DNA of 51,148 bases from Candidatus Yanofskyibacteriota bacterium (GTDB lineage: Bacteria; Patescibacteriota; Minisyncoccia; 2-02-FULL-40-12; IGHO2-01-FULL-4-A), in assembly GCA_903897805.1 (NCBI GenBank), contig CAIUCV010000019.1, positions 1-51,148 on the forward strand, in the 5' to 3' direction. Below the pieces are notes generated by a model that ran no database searches, was not told the origin of the DNA, and saw nothing but the letters and a program-made list of their open reading frames with translations. Shown here in pieces: positions 1 through 8,695 of the stretch. Each line of letters opens with the position of its first letter. Position 1 is the first letter of the stretch. A program made the translations under genes and the position numbers.

Positions 1-1292
1 ATCGGCTTGTAAATTTTTTCAAAAAACTCTACGCTGTACGCTTCCGGCCGGCCGTCAACAAAAACTTTCTGTTCGGGGTAGAGTTTCCATATTAAGAAAC
101 TTCCCACGTCAAAGTTATTAAACACAGGTCCTTTTATGTTATTTTGTTTGACAAACTCAACGCCTTGCGCCGCACCCGATGGGATTTCTAATCCGAATTT
201 TCCGCCATCTTCCATCCATGTGCGGAGATTATTGTTTAAAACATTTATTATAAGGAATGCGAAGACTGCCGAAAGGGCCAGATAAAAAATTATTTTGACC
301 GGCCGTTTTAAAAATTTCGCCGCCGGTTTTATAGCGCTCAAATTCAAAGTGGTTACGGACGTAAAGATCGTGGCGTAAATCCCCGTGTTCCTTATCATTT
401 TTACGGCCAGTATTGAAAAGGCCAGACCTGCCAGAAATTCAAAAACGATTTTTCTACCGCCGTTTTTCAGGGCGATGACGAAGCTGATTATTAGGACAAT
501 CAGAGAAATTTCAAAGATATTAATAGTCGCCAGTTGGATCCCGTAATCTTTTAAGAAAAAGATGGATTGGTTTTCAACGATGGTATAGCCGTAATTTCTC
601 AAGATTAAAAGAGGTGCCAATGCTCCTTTAATGAAATTGGGATTTAAAAGCGTGGCGGCCGAAGTTGCAAGGAAAATCCAAAATATTTTGGAGAGCGCAA
701 CTTTTCTTTCTTTATCAAGCGCAACGTCAACTAGGAAAAATAGCAGGAGAGCGGGTCCTAGGACGAAATAGATATGGGCATTGCTCCACAAAACCTGGAC
801 AAAGGGTAAGGCATAGAGCCAACGGTATTGGCCGAAGAACCTTGCCCGCAAAATGGCAAAGACGAAGAATGCAAGAAAAAGATAACTGAAAATCTCCGGC
901 CGAACATCGCTTCGGTTTAAGAAGACGAGAATGCCCAAAGGGGCGGAAACCAAAAACGGCCAAAGCCCCGTTTTTTTATCTGTGGCTTTATAGATCAGCC
1001 AAAAAGAAACCGCGACGACCACCGCTTTAAATATTATCAGCCCCTTGAGGCCGATGATGCCGGAAAGAAGATAAAAAACCACCTCGCTTAACCAGTGGTG
1101 ATTTATAAAGGGGTAATTGGGTTCGGTGAATGAGAAAAGATTTGTTTTGGGAACGCTCTTAGTTTCCCAAATAATTTGCCCGAGCTTCAAATGCCGCCCG
1201 ATGTCCTGATTTATAGAATTCAAACTGTGGACACAAACTAAACCTACGAATAAGAATAAAAGAACTATTGCAACGAGACGAAAATATTTCAT
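1..1292 (-). CDS. Polytopic membrane protein, GT-C-like (3' end cut off by window)
   Basis: Reading the minus strand from the ATG at 1292-1290 gives an open frame of about 430 codons that runs off the left edge, so the C-terminus is missing. An N-terminal hydrophobic segment (about residues 4-23) is followed by a soluble loop containing DIGRHLKLG and NHHWLSE, then repeated hydrophobic helices. A D-x-x-x-H-L-x-x-G loop after the first helix, followed by a WL motif, is typical of a large set of uncharacterised GT-C-like membrane glycosyltransferases that use lipid-linked sugars. The final visible part (KVFVDGRPEAYS) also fits that set. It lies downstream of another minus-strand glycosyltransferase, separated by 75 bp of repeat-rich DNA. 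Assignment to GT-C is by architecture only; it could also be a flippase- or transport-like membrane protein. Confidence 0.75.
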   Translation of the reverse strand, partial: MKYFRLVAIVLLFLFVGLVCVHSLNSINQDIGRHLKLGQIIWETKSVPKTNLFSFTEPNYPFINHHWLSEVVFYLLSGIIGLKGLIIFKAVVVAVSFWLIYKATDKKTGLWPFLVSAPLGILVFLNRSDVRPEIFSYLFLAFFVFAILRARFFGQYRWLYALPFVQVLWSNAHIYFVLGPALLLFFLVDVALDKERKVALSKIFWIFLATSAATLLNPNFIKGALAPLLILRNYGYTIVENQSIFFLKDYGIQLATINIFEISLIVLIISFVIALKNGGRKIVFEFLAGLAFSILAVKMIRNTGIYATIFTSVTTLNLSAIKPAAKFLKRPVKIIFYLALSAVFAFLIINVLNNNLRTWMEDGGKFGLEIPSGAAQGVEFVKQNNIKGPVFNNFDVGSFLIWKLYPEQKVFVDGRPEAYSVEFFEKIYKP

Positions 1293-1298
1293 AGGCCC

Positions 1299-1330
1299 AA
1301 ATCCTAAATTCTAATATCTAAATCCTAATT
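1299..1330. repeat. AAATCCTAA-type low-complexity repeat
   Basis: Degenerate tandem copies of a 9-10 nt unit (AAATCCTAA, AAATTCTAA, ATATCTAA, AAATCCTAA) sit directly upstream of the minus-strand start at 1292. An inverted copy (TTAGGATTTTA, 1360-1370) lies at the other end of the same intergenic gap and overlaps the stop codon of the neighbouring gene, so the gap could form a hairpin. The same unit recurs at 38353-38383 and a close relative lies inside the gene at 31151-33460. Confidence 0.7.
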
Positions 1331-1367
1331 GGTCCATAAATACCAATGGCCAATGGTGCTTAGGATT

Positions 1368-2621
1368 TTACAACAAGTCTTCAACTTGTTGAACCATTTT
1401 GTTCAAATCAAATTTTAACACTACCGTCTGGTGGGCCTGAATACCGAGTTCTTGCCGTAGACGTTCGTCGCCGATTAATTCTTTTATTTTTTGAGCGATC
1501 AGTGACGGCTTACGGGACTCAACCATAAACCCGTTTTTGCCGTCTTCTATGATTTCCGGCACTGCACCGACATTTGTGGCTATCACCGGCAGTTTTGCTG
1601 TCATCGCTTCAAGCAATACCCACGGGAAACCCTCTTTCACTGATGGCAGGACGAAAATATCAAAAGCCGCAAGATACTTGCGGGCATCGGGTAATTTGCC
1701 CGTAAGGAAAATCTTATTTTTCATCCCCGATTCTTTTATCTGCAATTCCAGTTTTTCTTTTTCCGGTCCGTTGCCGACTATAACAAATGCGGCATGCGCG
1801 ATGGCCGGCTCGGTGCGGAGCAATCTTATCGCTTCAATAAAATATTCAAGCCCCTTGGTTTTGTAAAAATTGGCGACTGTGCCCACTACTATTTTTGCGT
1901 GGAGAAAACCTCTTTGCCTTTGAGAAAGTTTTTCAAACAATTTTATTTTTGCTTCATCTTTGCCGAAAATTTCCAGCTTGTAGGGGTCAATGCCGTTGTG
2001 GATCAGTTCAACGCTTTGCTTCGGTCTTATTTTCAACCTTTCGGCTTGCTCAAGGTCGTGGCGGTTGTTAACTATAATTATGTCTTTAAATCGCGCCGTG
2101 CATTTCTCCGCAAGAATGTAAAAACGGCGCACAAGCCACGGCATCGGGTCGTTAAACGACCAGCCGCCGATGCGATAAATTACTTTTACCCCGTCAAATT
2201 GCCGCTTTGCGGCACCGATTCTGCCGGATTTGACTGGGTGAAAACGTGGGAATTTCTTGGCTGCCAGCGAGCCGAGGACGCCCGCCTTAGAGCTGCTTAA
2301 AAACAGCGTATCGGGCCTAAAGTCCCTTATTAAGCCCCTTACCTCTAAATAGCCCCTAAAGTCGCCGTAGAGACCAATTTTGCGCCTTAAAAAGCGAAGG
2401 GAAAGGGTAGAAACATCCATATTCCTTAAAATCCCCAAAAACTCGCCGTCACCGTCTTTTCCGGCTGCTACGAGGATCTCATACTTATTGCGGTCCAGCC
2501 GGGGCATGAGCTCGCATAAAAACCGCTGAGCTCCGCCGAGTTCTGACTGGGTGACAACGAAAAGGACCCGTTTTTTGGGGCTTATTCCCGAAATTTCGTT
2601 AGGATTGCTTTTGGCCTCCAT
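1368..2621 (-). CDS. Glycosyltransferase family 4 (GT-B fold)
   Basis: A 417-residue protein that should transfer a sugar from an activated nucleotide donor to a growing lipid-linked glycan on the cytoplasmic side of the membrane. The N-terminal Rossmann-like half begins with VLFVVTQSELGGAQ, the GG-A loop usual in GT4. The C-terminal half carries the donor-binding E-x7-E motif (E330 and E338 in EGFPWVLLEAM) followed by PVIATNVGAVPEII. A basic stretch around residues 125-145 looks like an insertion. The gene is divergent from the next one with only 25 bp between the starts. Its stop codon lies in a TTAGGATTT repeat copy. Donor and acceptor cannot be read from the sequence. Confidence 0.9.
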   Translation of the reverse strand: MEAKSNPNEISGISPKKRVLFVVTQSELGGAQRFLCELMPRLDRNKYEILVAAGKDGDGEFLGILRNMDVSTLSLRFLRRKIGLYGDFRGYLEVRGLIRDFRPDTLFLSSSKAGVLGSLAAKKFPRFHPVKSGRIGAAKRQFDGVKVIYRIGGWSFNDPMPWLVRRFYILAEKCTARFKDIIIVNNRHDLEQAERLKIRPKQSVELIHNGIDPYKLEIFGKDEAKIKLFEKLSQRQRGFLHAKIVVGTVANFYKTKGLEYFIEAIRLLRTEPAIAHAAFVIVGNGPEKEKLELQIKESGMKNKIFLTGKLPDARKYLAAFDIFVLPSVKEGFPWVLLEAMTAKLPVIATNVGAVPEIIEDGKNGFMVESRKPSLIAQKIKELIGDERLRQELGIQAHQTVVLKFDLNKMVQQVEDLL

Positions 2622-2646
2622 TTATGGCATGATACTAGCATAAACA

Positions 2647-3795
2647 ATGGATTTTTCAAAGAGAATCCTGCTATTTTCTACGGCCTACAGACCGTTTGTT
2701 GGTGGTTCGGAGGTCGCGATAGAAGAGGTTGTTAAGCACCTGCCGGATGTTTTTTTTGATATTGTTACACCGAGATTCGGACGGAATCTGCCGCAACTGG
2801 AGTCCGGCGACAATTTCCGTATTCACCGGGTCGGTTGGGGTTGGCCCTTGGATAAGTTTATCTTTCCGGTTTCGGGATTTTTGCATGCGCGGAAACTGGT
2901 TAAGGAAAACGATTATAATTTTTTCCATGTCTTTCAGGCGTCGCAAGCGGGCGGGGCGGCGTGGCTGTTAAAATTTTTCCATCCCCGCATTCCCCTGATT
3001 TTAACTTTGCAGGAGGGCAAGGATTTGAACAGTCAGGGTTCGTTTGTTAAATTTACCCGGAAATTGTTAATAAAGAAGGCGGACAAAATTACTGCCATCA
3101 GTGATTATTTGAGGAAGTATGTTTCAAGGATCAGGAGGAACGCCCCTGTAGTAGTCATACCAAATGGGGTTGATATTGATAATTTTTGCAGGGACTTCAG
3201 TTACGGCGAACTTTCAGTGCTTCAAGACCAAGTCGGAATTAGGCCGGGAGAAAGAGTAATTATCACTATCTCGCGCCTCGTTCCCAAAAACGGCGTAAGC
3301 GATTTAATAAAGGCAACGGCGGTACTAAGCGAAAAAAGAAAAGAGCCAGTTTTTAAGTTGTTACTGCTTGGCGAGGGGGAACAGAAGAGCGACCTGTTGA
3401 AACTGGCTGGTAATTTAAAAATAGAAGACAAAGTAGTTTTTATCGGCCGGATAGATCATTCCGACCTCCCGAAATATTTGAAAATTTCCGATGTGTTCGT
3501 ACGGCCTTCTTTGTCCGAGGGATTGGGCAATGCTTTTTTAGAGGCGATGGCGGCGTCAATACCGGTGGTCGGGACTCCGGTCGGAGGGATACCGGATTTT
3601 CTCAAAGATGAAGAGACCGGCTTGTTTTGCAAAGTCGGCAATCCGGAAGACATCGCGCAAAAAATTGAAAAACTTGTTTTTGACGATTCCTTAAGGAAAA
3701 AAATAATCAGCAACGGCCGCAAATTGGTGAAGGAAAAATATAATTGGAAAACTATAGCGAAAGAATACGCAGAATTATATAACCAGCTTTCCTAA
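2647..3795 (+). CDS. Glycosyltransferase family 4
   Basis: A 382-residue GT4-type protein. The N-terminal half has the glycine-rich acceptor-side loop (FVGGSEVAIEEVV) and the C-terminal half has ISRLVPKNG and the E-x7-E donor site (E291 and E299, SEGLGNAFLEAM) followed by PVVGTPVGGIPDFL. Length is normal for the family. It is the first gene of a same-strand run extending to about 13 kb; the next gene begins 3 bp after its stop. A possible promoter with an extended -10 (TTGCTT, 17 nt, CATGAT at 2628-2633) lies 13 nt before the ATG. The sugar transferred is unknown. Confidence 0.92.
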   Translation: MDFSKRILLFSTAYRPFVGGSEVAIEEVVKHLPDVFFDIVTPRFGRNLPQLESGDNFRIHRVGWGWPLDKFIFPVSGFLHARKLVKENDYNFFHVFQASQAGGAAWLLKFFHPRIPLILTLQEGKDLNSQGSFVKFTRKLLIKKADKITAISDYLRKYVSRIRRNAPVVVIPNGVDIDNFCRDFSYGELSVLQDQVGIRPGERVIITISRLVPKNGVSDLIKATAVLSEKRKEPVFKLLLLGEGEQKSDLLKLAGNLKIEDKVVFIGRIDHSDLPKYLKISDVFVRPSLSEGLGNAFLEAMAASIPVVGTPVGGIPDFLKDEETGLFCKVGNPEDIAQKIEKLVFDDSLRKKIISNGRKLVKEKYNWKTIAKEYAELYNQLS

Positions 3796-3798
3796 AAA

Positions 3799-4953
3799 AT
3801 GAGAATTTTGATTACAACAGGGATTTTTCCTCCTGACATCGGCGGTCCCGCGTCTTACGCAGGACTTTTGGGGCGGGAATTGTCTAAAAGGGACATCTCC
3901 GCCACCGTACTTACTTATTCTTCCGTCTTAAAATATAAAGCCGATAGTGTCCAGCCCTTCAAGGTTGTTAGGGTCTGGAAGGGCATTCCCAAAATTTTGA
4001 GACATTTAATTTATTTCCTGAAAGCACTTTCTTTGGCCAAGAAGGCCGATATTATCCTTTCTTTGAACGCCGTTAGCGCTGGCTTGCCTGCGCTGTGGGT
4101 GGCCAAAATCAGGAAGAAGAAGTTTTTAGTGAGGATCGTCGCGGATTACGCCTGGGAAACCGCTATTAATAGCGGGAAAACATTTTTATTGGCCGATGAC
4201 TTTCAAAGGTCTAAAAAACATGGCCGTATAGGCAGATTGCACAAGCTTCAAGTCAAAGTTTGTAAAGGCGCTGACATAGTTATCACCCCGTCTAACTATA
4301 TAGCAAACATGGTTAAGAACTGGGGCATCGCGGAAGAGAAGATAAGGGTTATTTATAATGGCGTGGATTTTAAGCCGCTAGAAATAAGCAAAGAAGAGGC
4401 AAGAAAAAAGATAGGTATTGCCGGAAATATCCTCCTTTCCATCGGGCGACTCATACCGCTCAAGGGCTTTAAGATGCTCATCAAAATAATGCCCAAACTT
4501 TTTGAGATAAACCAATTCTTCCGGCTGGTTATAATCGGCGATGGGCCGGAGAAGAAGACCCTGGAGTTAATTGTGAAAAATATGCATTTGGAAAATAAGG
4601 TTTATCTCGTAGGCAGCAAGTCTAAAGAGGAATTGGCAACTTTTTTGGCTGCTGCGGATATTTTTGTTTTAAATACGGCCCAAGAAGGATTTTCCCATCA
4701 GATATTAGAGGCCATGACAGCGGGCGTGCCGGTAATTACCACGGCCGTCGGTGGCAATAAAGAAGTAATAAGACAAGGCGAGAACGGATTTATGGTCAAG
4801 TATAATGATGAATTCAATTTGGTGGAAGCAATAAAAACCGTATGGCAGGCAGAAGAACTCCGTACCCGTTTCATTGAAGAGGGCAAGAAAACGGTTGAAC
4901 ATTTCAATGTCGAGAAAATGTTGCAAGAGACGGCTCAAGTTTTAACTAGCTGA
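3799..4953 (+). CDS. Glycosyltransferase family 4
   Basis: A 384-residue GT4 protein starting MRILITTGIFPPDIGGPA, the typical opening of this family with the nucleotide-sugar-side glycines. The donor site motif is E296 and E304 (QEGFSHQILEAM) followed by PVITTAVGG. An SIGRLIPLKGF segment marks the start of the second Rossmann domain. It follows the previous GT by 3 bp and the next gene starts 1 bp after its stop, so translation is probably coupled. Substrate is not predictable. No Shine-Dalgarno sequence is visible before the ATG. Confidence 0.92.
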   Translation: MRILITTGIFPPDIGGPASYAGLLGRELSKRDISATVLTYSSVLKYKADSVQPFKVVRVWKGIPKILRHLIYFLKALSLAKKADIILSLNAVSAGLPALWVAKIRKKKFLVRIVADYAWETAINSGKTFLLADDFQRSKKHGRIGRLHKLQVKVCKGADIVITPSNYIANMVKNWGIAEEKIRVIYNGVDFKPLEISKEEARKKIGIAGNILLSIGRLIPLKGFKMLIKIMPKLFEINQFFRLVIIGDGPEKKTLELIVKNMHLENKVYLVGSKSKEELATFLAAADIFVLNTAQEGFSHQILEAMTAGVPVITTAVGGNKEVIRQGENGFMVKYNDEFNLVEAIKTVWQAEELRTRFIEEGKKTVEHFNVEKMLQETAQVLTS

Positions 4954-4954
4954 A

Positions 4955-6079
4955 ATGAGCAAACTTTTAATGATTTCGGGAGACAGGTCGTTGGCCGAGG
5001 GAAAGCGCGGCGCTTTTTATAATACTCTTGAAGAATTTCATAAGTACTGGGGCAGAATTGACATAATTTGCCCGAATTCAAAACTTATACCCCATACCCC
5101 ATGCCCCATACCCTACTTCAATAACGTTTTTGTCCATCCAGCGCCTTGGCCGCTGATAGCGCAACCGCTCTGGATTTTGAAAAAAGGAAGACAAATTTAC
5201 GCAGAGCAAAAATTTAATTTAATGACCGTCCACGAATATCCCCCCTTCTATAACGGCATCGGCGCGCGATTGCTTTGGAGCAAAATAAAAGTGCCGTATG
5301 TTTTAGAGGTAATGCATATTCCGGGCTATCCTAGGTCAGCCAATTTTAAGGAGTGGTTTTATAAAAATTATACGAAATTATTTATTCGATTCAATGTAAA
5401 GAAAGTAAAAGCAGTAAGGGTAATAAATAAAATTCAAGTTCCAAACTTTCTTGTTAAATACGGAGTACCCAAAAAGAAGTTAAAATATATTCCGGCATTT
5501 TATATCGACATAGATGTTTTTAAACCGTTGGGTTTGGAGAAAAAATATGACCTTGTTTTTGCCGCCAGACTTGAAAAAAACAAGGGCATCACTTTGCTTT
5601 TACAAGCAATTTCAAATGTAAAAATCCAAATACCAAATGTAAAGCTGTTAATTATAGGCAGTGGTCCATTGAAAGAAAAACTTCAGGATTATGTGGAGAG
5701 AAACAATTTGGAACATAATGTATTTTTTTCAGGCTGGCTAGAAACATTAAATGATGTTGCTCGGGCCTACAATAGTGCTAAGATTTTTATTAACCCCTCG
5801 CTAAACGAAGGAGGGCCCAGAGTCGTGCTTGAAGCAATGGCTTGCGGTTTGCCGGTCATCACGACGAAAGTTGGCTTGATGCTCGATATAATAAATGACG
5901 GGGAAAACGGTTTATTTAGCGATTGGGAACCAGCCGAACTAGCAGACAAAATTATCCGATTGCATAATAACATTAGCCTGCAGAATAAGTTTTCTCTAGC
6001 CGGTCGTGATTTAATTATGCAGTTTGAGAAAAAGACGGCTATTAGAAATTACGCAGAGAATTTAAGGCAAATAATATGA
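4955..6079 (+). CDS. Glycosyltransferase family 4 with low-complexity insertions
   Basis: A 374-residue GT4 enzyme. The C-terminal domain has the E-x7-E donor motif (E285 and E293, NEGGPRVVLEAM) and PVITTKVG. The first domain is less conserved. Two patches look foreign to the fold: residues around 45-53 (LIPHTPCPIPY), encoded by four tandem 7-mers at 5087-5114, and residues around 217-228 (NVKIQIPNVK), encoded by AAATNCNAAA-like DNA near 5611-5642. Both keep the reading frame. The gene overlaps the next one by ATGA, which suggests coupled translation. Function in glycan assembly is inferred from family and neighbours. Confidence 0.9.
   Translation: MSKLLMISGDRSLAEGKRGAFYNTLEEFHKYWGRIDIICPNSKLIPHTPCPIPYFNNVFVHPAPWPLIAQPLWILKKGRQIYAEQKFNLMTVHEYPPFYNGIGARLLWSKIKVPYVLEVMHIPGYPRSANFKEWFYKNYTKLFIRFNVKKVKAVRVINKIQVPNFLVKYGVPKKKLKYIPAFYIDIDVFKPLGLEKKYDLVFAARLEKNKGITLLLQAISNVKIQIPNVKLLIIGSGPLKEKLQDYVERNNLEHNVFFSGWLETLNDVARAYNSAKIFINPSLNEGGPRVVLEAMACGLPVITTKVGLMLDIINDGENGLFSDWEPAELADKIIRLHNNISLQNKFSLAGRDLIMQFEKKTAIRNYAENLRQII
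5087..5114. repeat. Tandem 7-mer (ATACCCC) inside a glycosyltransferase gene
   Basis: Four consecutive 7-nt units (ATACCCC, ATACCCC, ATGCCCC, ATACCCT) lie within the coding sequence and are translated as a proline-rich patch. The unit length is not a multiple of three, so a gain or loss of one unit would shift the frame. Confidence 0.8.
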
Positions 6080-7104
6080 AGCTCCTCATTGTTACTCAAA
6101 AAGTAGATCCCGAAGACCAGTTGCTGGGATTCTTTATTGATTGGATAAAGATTTTCGCGAATAAATTTGAATCAATAATTATTTTATGTCTCGTGCAAGG
6201 CAGATTTTCTCTACCCGAGAATGTCCGGGTTATTAGTTTGGGCAAAAATCGTGGCGAGTCAAAGGCGTGTCAACTTTTCAATTTTTATAAATATACTTGG
6301 CTATTACGCAAAGATTATAACGCCGTTTTTGTGCATATGAACCCGATATGGGTTGTTTTGGGGGGTTTCTGGTGGCATCGGCTGTCCAAAAAAGTTTTCT
6401 TTTGGTATACCCATAAAGCTGTCACTTTTAAACTTAAACTGGCCGAGCAATTTGCCGACGTTATTTTCACGGCTTCTAAAGAAAGTTTTCGTTTGCCATC
6501 GTGCAAGGTGATTATCACGGGCCACGGGATTGATACGAATCTTTTCAGGCCGGATCCAAGCCGTAAAAAATACGATGGAATCACTAGGATTTTAAGTGTC
6601 GGCCGTATCGCGCCGGTGAAAAACTACGAGACATTAGTGGATGCAGCTAAAATTCTGGATGGTCGGCAATTCAATTTCTCCGTTGCTATAGTAGGGGAAC
6701 CGGCCCTGAAAAAGGATGAATTATACGAGAGGCGATTAAAGGATAAGATTAAAAATTTGGGGCTGGAAAAATATTTCAGATTTTTGGGTAAGATAGTTAA
6801 TAAAGACCTTGCGCCATATTATCAATCACAAGATATTTTTGTGCATTTGAGCAAAACGGGGAGCGTGGACAAAACTCTGCTTGAAGCAATGGCCTGCGGC
6901 ATGAAGGTGGTAAGCTGCAATGACTCGGCTCGGGCTTTTTTGTCTTCGGATTTAATTTTTGACGAGGACGACCCAAAAGAATTAGCAGAAAAAATTATGG
7001 AAATATTAGTGAAAGAAGCAGACCCGGACTTAAGAGAATGTGTATTGGAAAATCATAATTTAGGCCGATTGATCAACAAGATTACCAACGTAATAAATGA
7101 ATAG
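6076..7104 (+). CDS. Glycosyltransferase, GT4-like variant
   Basis: A 342-residue protein with the GT-B second domain signature ILSVGRIAPVKNYETL and HLSKTGSVDKTLLEAMACGMKVV. The second glutamate of the E-x7-E motif is present (LLEAM), but the first position is occupied by glycine in a KTGSVDK context, a variant seen in a branch of GT4. The N-terminal domain is shorter than usual. It starts in an ATGA overlap with the previous GT. Its last codons overlap the start of a truncated ORF (7097-7186) that resembles the start of yet another glycosyltransferase. Confidence 0.88.
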   Translation: MKLLIVTQKVDPEDQLLGFFIDWIKIFANKFESIIILCLVQGRFSLPENVRVISLGKNRGESKACQLFNFYKYTWLLRKDYNAVFVHMNPIWVVLGGFWWHRLSKKVFFWYTHKAVTFKLKLAEQFADVIFTASKESFRLPSCKVIITGHGIDTNLFRPDPSRKKYDGITRILSVGRIAPVKNYETLVDAAKILDGRQFNFSVAIVGEPALKKDELYERRLKDKIKNLGLEKYFRFLGKIVNKDLAPYYQSQDIFVHLSKTGSVDKTLLEAMACGMKVVSCNDSARAFLSSDLIFDEDDPKELAEKIMEILVKEADPDLRECVLENHNLGRLINKITNVINE

Positions 7105-7186
7105 AAATCTAACAATTTTATATTTTGGCTTTTATTCCCCGAAAAATTTTTGGTTAATTTTATTAAAAAGATTAAGCGAATTCTGA
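7097..7186 (+). pseudogene. Truncated N-terminus of a glycosyltransferase
   Basis: A 29-codon ORF overlaps the preceding stop by 8 nt and ends 1 bp before the radical SAM gene. Its peptide contains ILYFGFYSPKNF, close to the VLYFGFYNPEYP that opens the glycosyltransferase at 8696-9748. The overlap with the upstream gene is the normal arrangement for this operon, but nothing follows after codon 29. The simplest reading is the head of a glycosyltransferase gene cut off when the radical SAM gene arrived or when a deletion removed its body. It is also possible that the short peptide is a neutral ORF, but the shared motif makes that less likely. Confidence 0.6.
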
Positions 7187-7187
7187 A

Positions 7188-8645
7188 ATGAAAATTATTT
7201 TAATAAATCCACCTAATCCTGCAAGAGATAATAAGAGAGCAATTCTTCCGCCTTTAAGCCTTGTATACCTCGCCGCTTATCTGAAGAAAAACGGTTTTGA
7301 GAGCCGGATTTTGGATTTTGACGCTGAAAATGTACCGGTTGAAAAAATGGAAGAACTTTTGAAGGGCGAAAACCCCGATATTATCGGTGTCACCGGTTAT
7401 ACCCATACTCGTTTTCAGGTGTATGAAACGATAAAAAAAGCGAAATGGCTTTTTCCAGATGCGCTTATTGTGGCGGGCGGTTACCATTTTACCTGGCTGG
7501 CCGAAGAGGCGTTGATTAGTATTGCGGAATTGGATTGCGTTGTGAGAGGCGAAGGCGAAATTACTTTTTTAGAATTAGTCCGCGCCAGACAGGAAGGAAA
7601 ATTATTTAATGATATTTTAGGAATAACTTTTAGAAAAAACGGAAAAATTATTTCTAGCCCCGATAGGCCGCTTCATGAAAATGTTTTTGATTTTAATATT
7701 TCCATTGAAAATTTGCCGCGAGGAAATTATGAATTTCTAGTGCCTTTTCGCAGGGGAAAGGGAGGAAGAGCGGTTTTGGTTCTGACCGGACGCGGCTGTC
7801 CTAACCGTTGCGTTTTTTGTGTTCAGGGGAACAAGCAGAGGCGTTTTATCCCGGTTGAAAAAGTCATTGAAGACATCAAAATAAAAACGGCGTATTTTAA
7901 AACTTCTTATGTGTTTTTCTACGATCCGTCTTTGACTCTGGATGCTTTATATATCGAGAAATTGTGTCGTGCTATTATTGAAAACAACCTGAATATTAAA
8001 TGGTATTGCGAAAGTCGGGTAAATATCAATTTGAAAATTCTGGAATTGATGCGGGAAGCCGGCTGTATTTCTGTTGATTTCGGGCTGGAATCCGGTTCGC
8101 CGAAAGTTTTGAAAAACATCAAAAAAGGAATTGTCATCGAACAGGCCTTATCTTTCGCTCAAAAATGCCACGAATTGGGAATCCACAACCACACTTTTAT
8201 TATGGTCAGTTTGCCTGGCGAAACGGAGGAAGACGCCAAAATGACTTTGAATGTGTTCGAAAAATTGACACCCTACATCGACAGTTTTTCACTTGGAGTT
8301 TTGAATTTATTCCCGGGAACAGAGATATACGAAGTATGCAGAATGGAGGGTAAATTACCGACCGGTTTTTCGTGGTTTAAGCCCTGGGAAAATCTGGAAA
8401 ATAAAACTTTGAGAACGGATATTTCAATTCCGCTTTATTTCGAGCATTTAACCCCGGAATTTATTAGAAATGTTTTTTTGAAGGAAGTCGATAGAATCTG
8501 GCTGACAAAAAAACGCACCATCTTTGGCGTTATAAAAAAACATTTGCTCCCGACTATTTTTGATTGGAAAAACGAGAATTTTTACTGGAAGGTGAAAAAA
8601 ATCGTCAGACTTGCTAATATGATTAAATATCGTTTGAAACCTTAA
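7188..8645 (+). CDS. B12-binding-domain radical SAM protein
   Basis: A 485-residue protein with an N-terminal cobalamin-binding-like Rossmann domain (MKIILINPPNPA start, PPLSLVYLAAYL, then VVRGEGEITFLEL) and a radical SAM core with the [4Fe-4S] triad C204-x3-C208-x2-C211 (GRGCPNRCVFC). FGLESGSPKVL and MVSLPGETEED are core strands typical of the B12-radical SAM (BchE/P-methylase-like) class. The classical DxHxxG cobalamin histidine is not seen. The family performs methylations, cyclisations and other radical chemistry; the substrate here is unknown, but the position inside a glycan operon suggests modification of a sugar, lipid carrier or attached group. It is one of three such genes in the window (with 19699-21111 and 27092-28555). 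Confidence 0.88.
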   Translation: MKIILINPPNPARDNKRAILPPLSLVYLAAYLKKNGFESRILDFDAENVPVEKMEELLKGENPDIIGVTGYTHTRFQVYETIKKAKWLFPDALIVAGGYHFTWLAEEALISIAELDCVVRGEGEITFLELVRARQEGKLFNDILGITFRKNGKIISSPDRPLHENVFDFNISIENLPRGNYEFLVPFRRGKGGRAVLVLTGRGCPNRCVFCVQGNKQRRFIPVEKVIEDIKIKTAYFKTSYVFFYDPSLTLDALYIEKLCRAIIENNLNIKWYCESRVNINLKILELMREAGCISVDFGLESGSPKVLKNIKKGIVIEQALSFAQKCHELGIHNHTFIMVSLPGETEEDAKMTLNVFEKLTPYIDSFSLGVLNLFPGTEIYEVCRMEGKLPTGFSWFKPWENLENKTLRTDISIPLYFEHLTPEFIRNVFLKEVDRIWLTKKRTIFGVIKKHLLPTIFDWKNENFYWKVKKIVRLANMIKYRLKP

Positions 8646-8695
8646 ACATGGCAGTGAATAAAAAATATAAGTAATTTTTTGGTTGAGTCAGTACT

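Noticed and set aside
665-963. Short open frames on both strands at 665-963
   Set aside because: They are shadows of the minus-strand membrane protein that runs from 1292 to the left edge.
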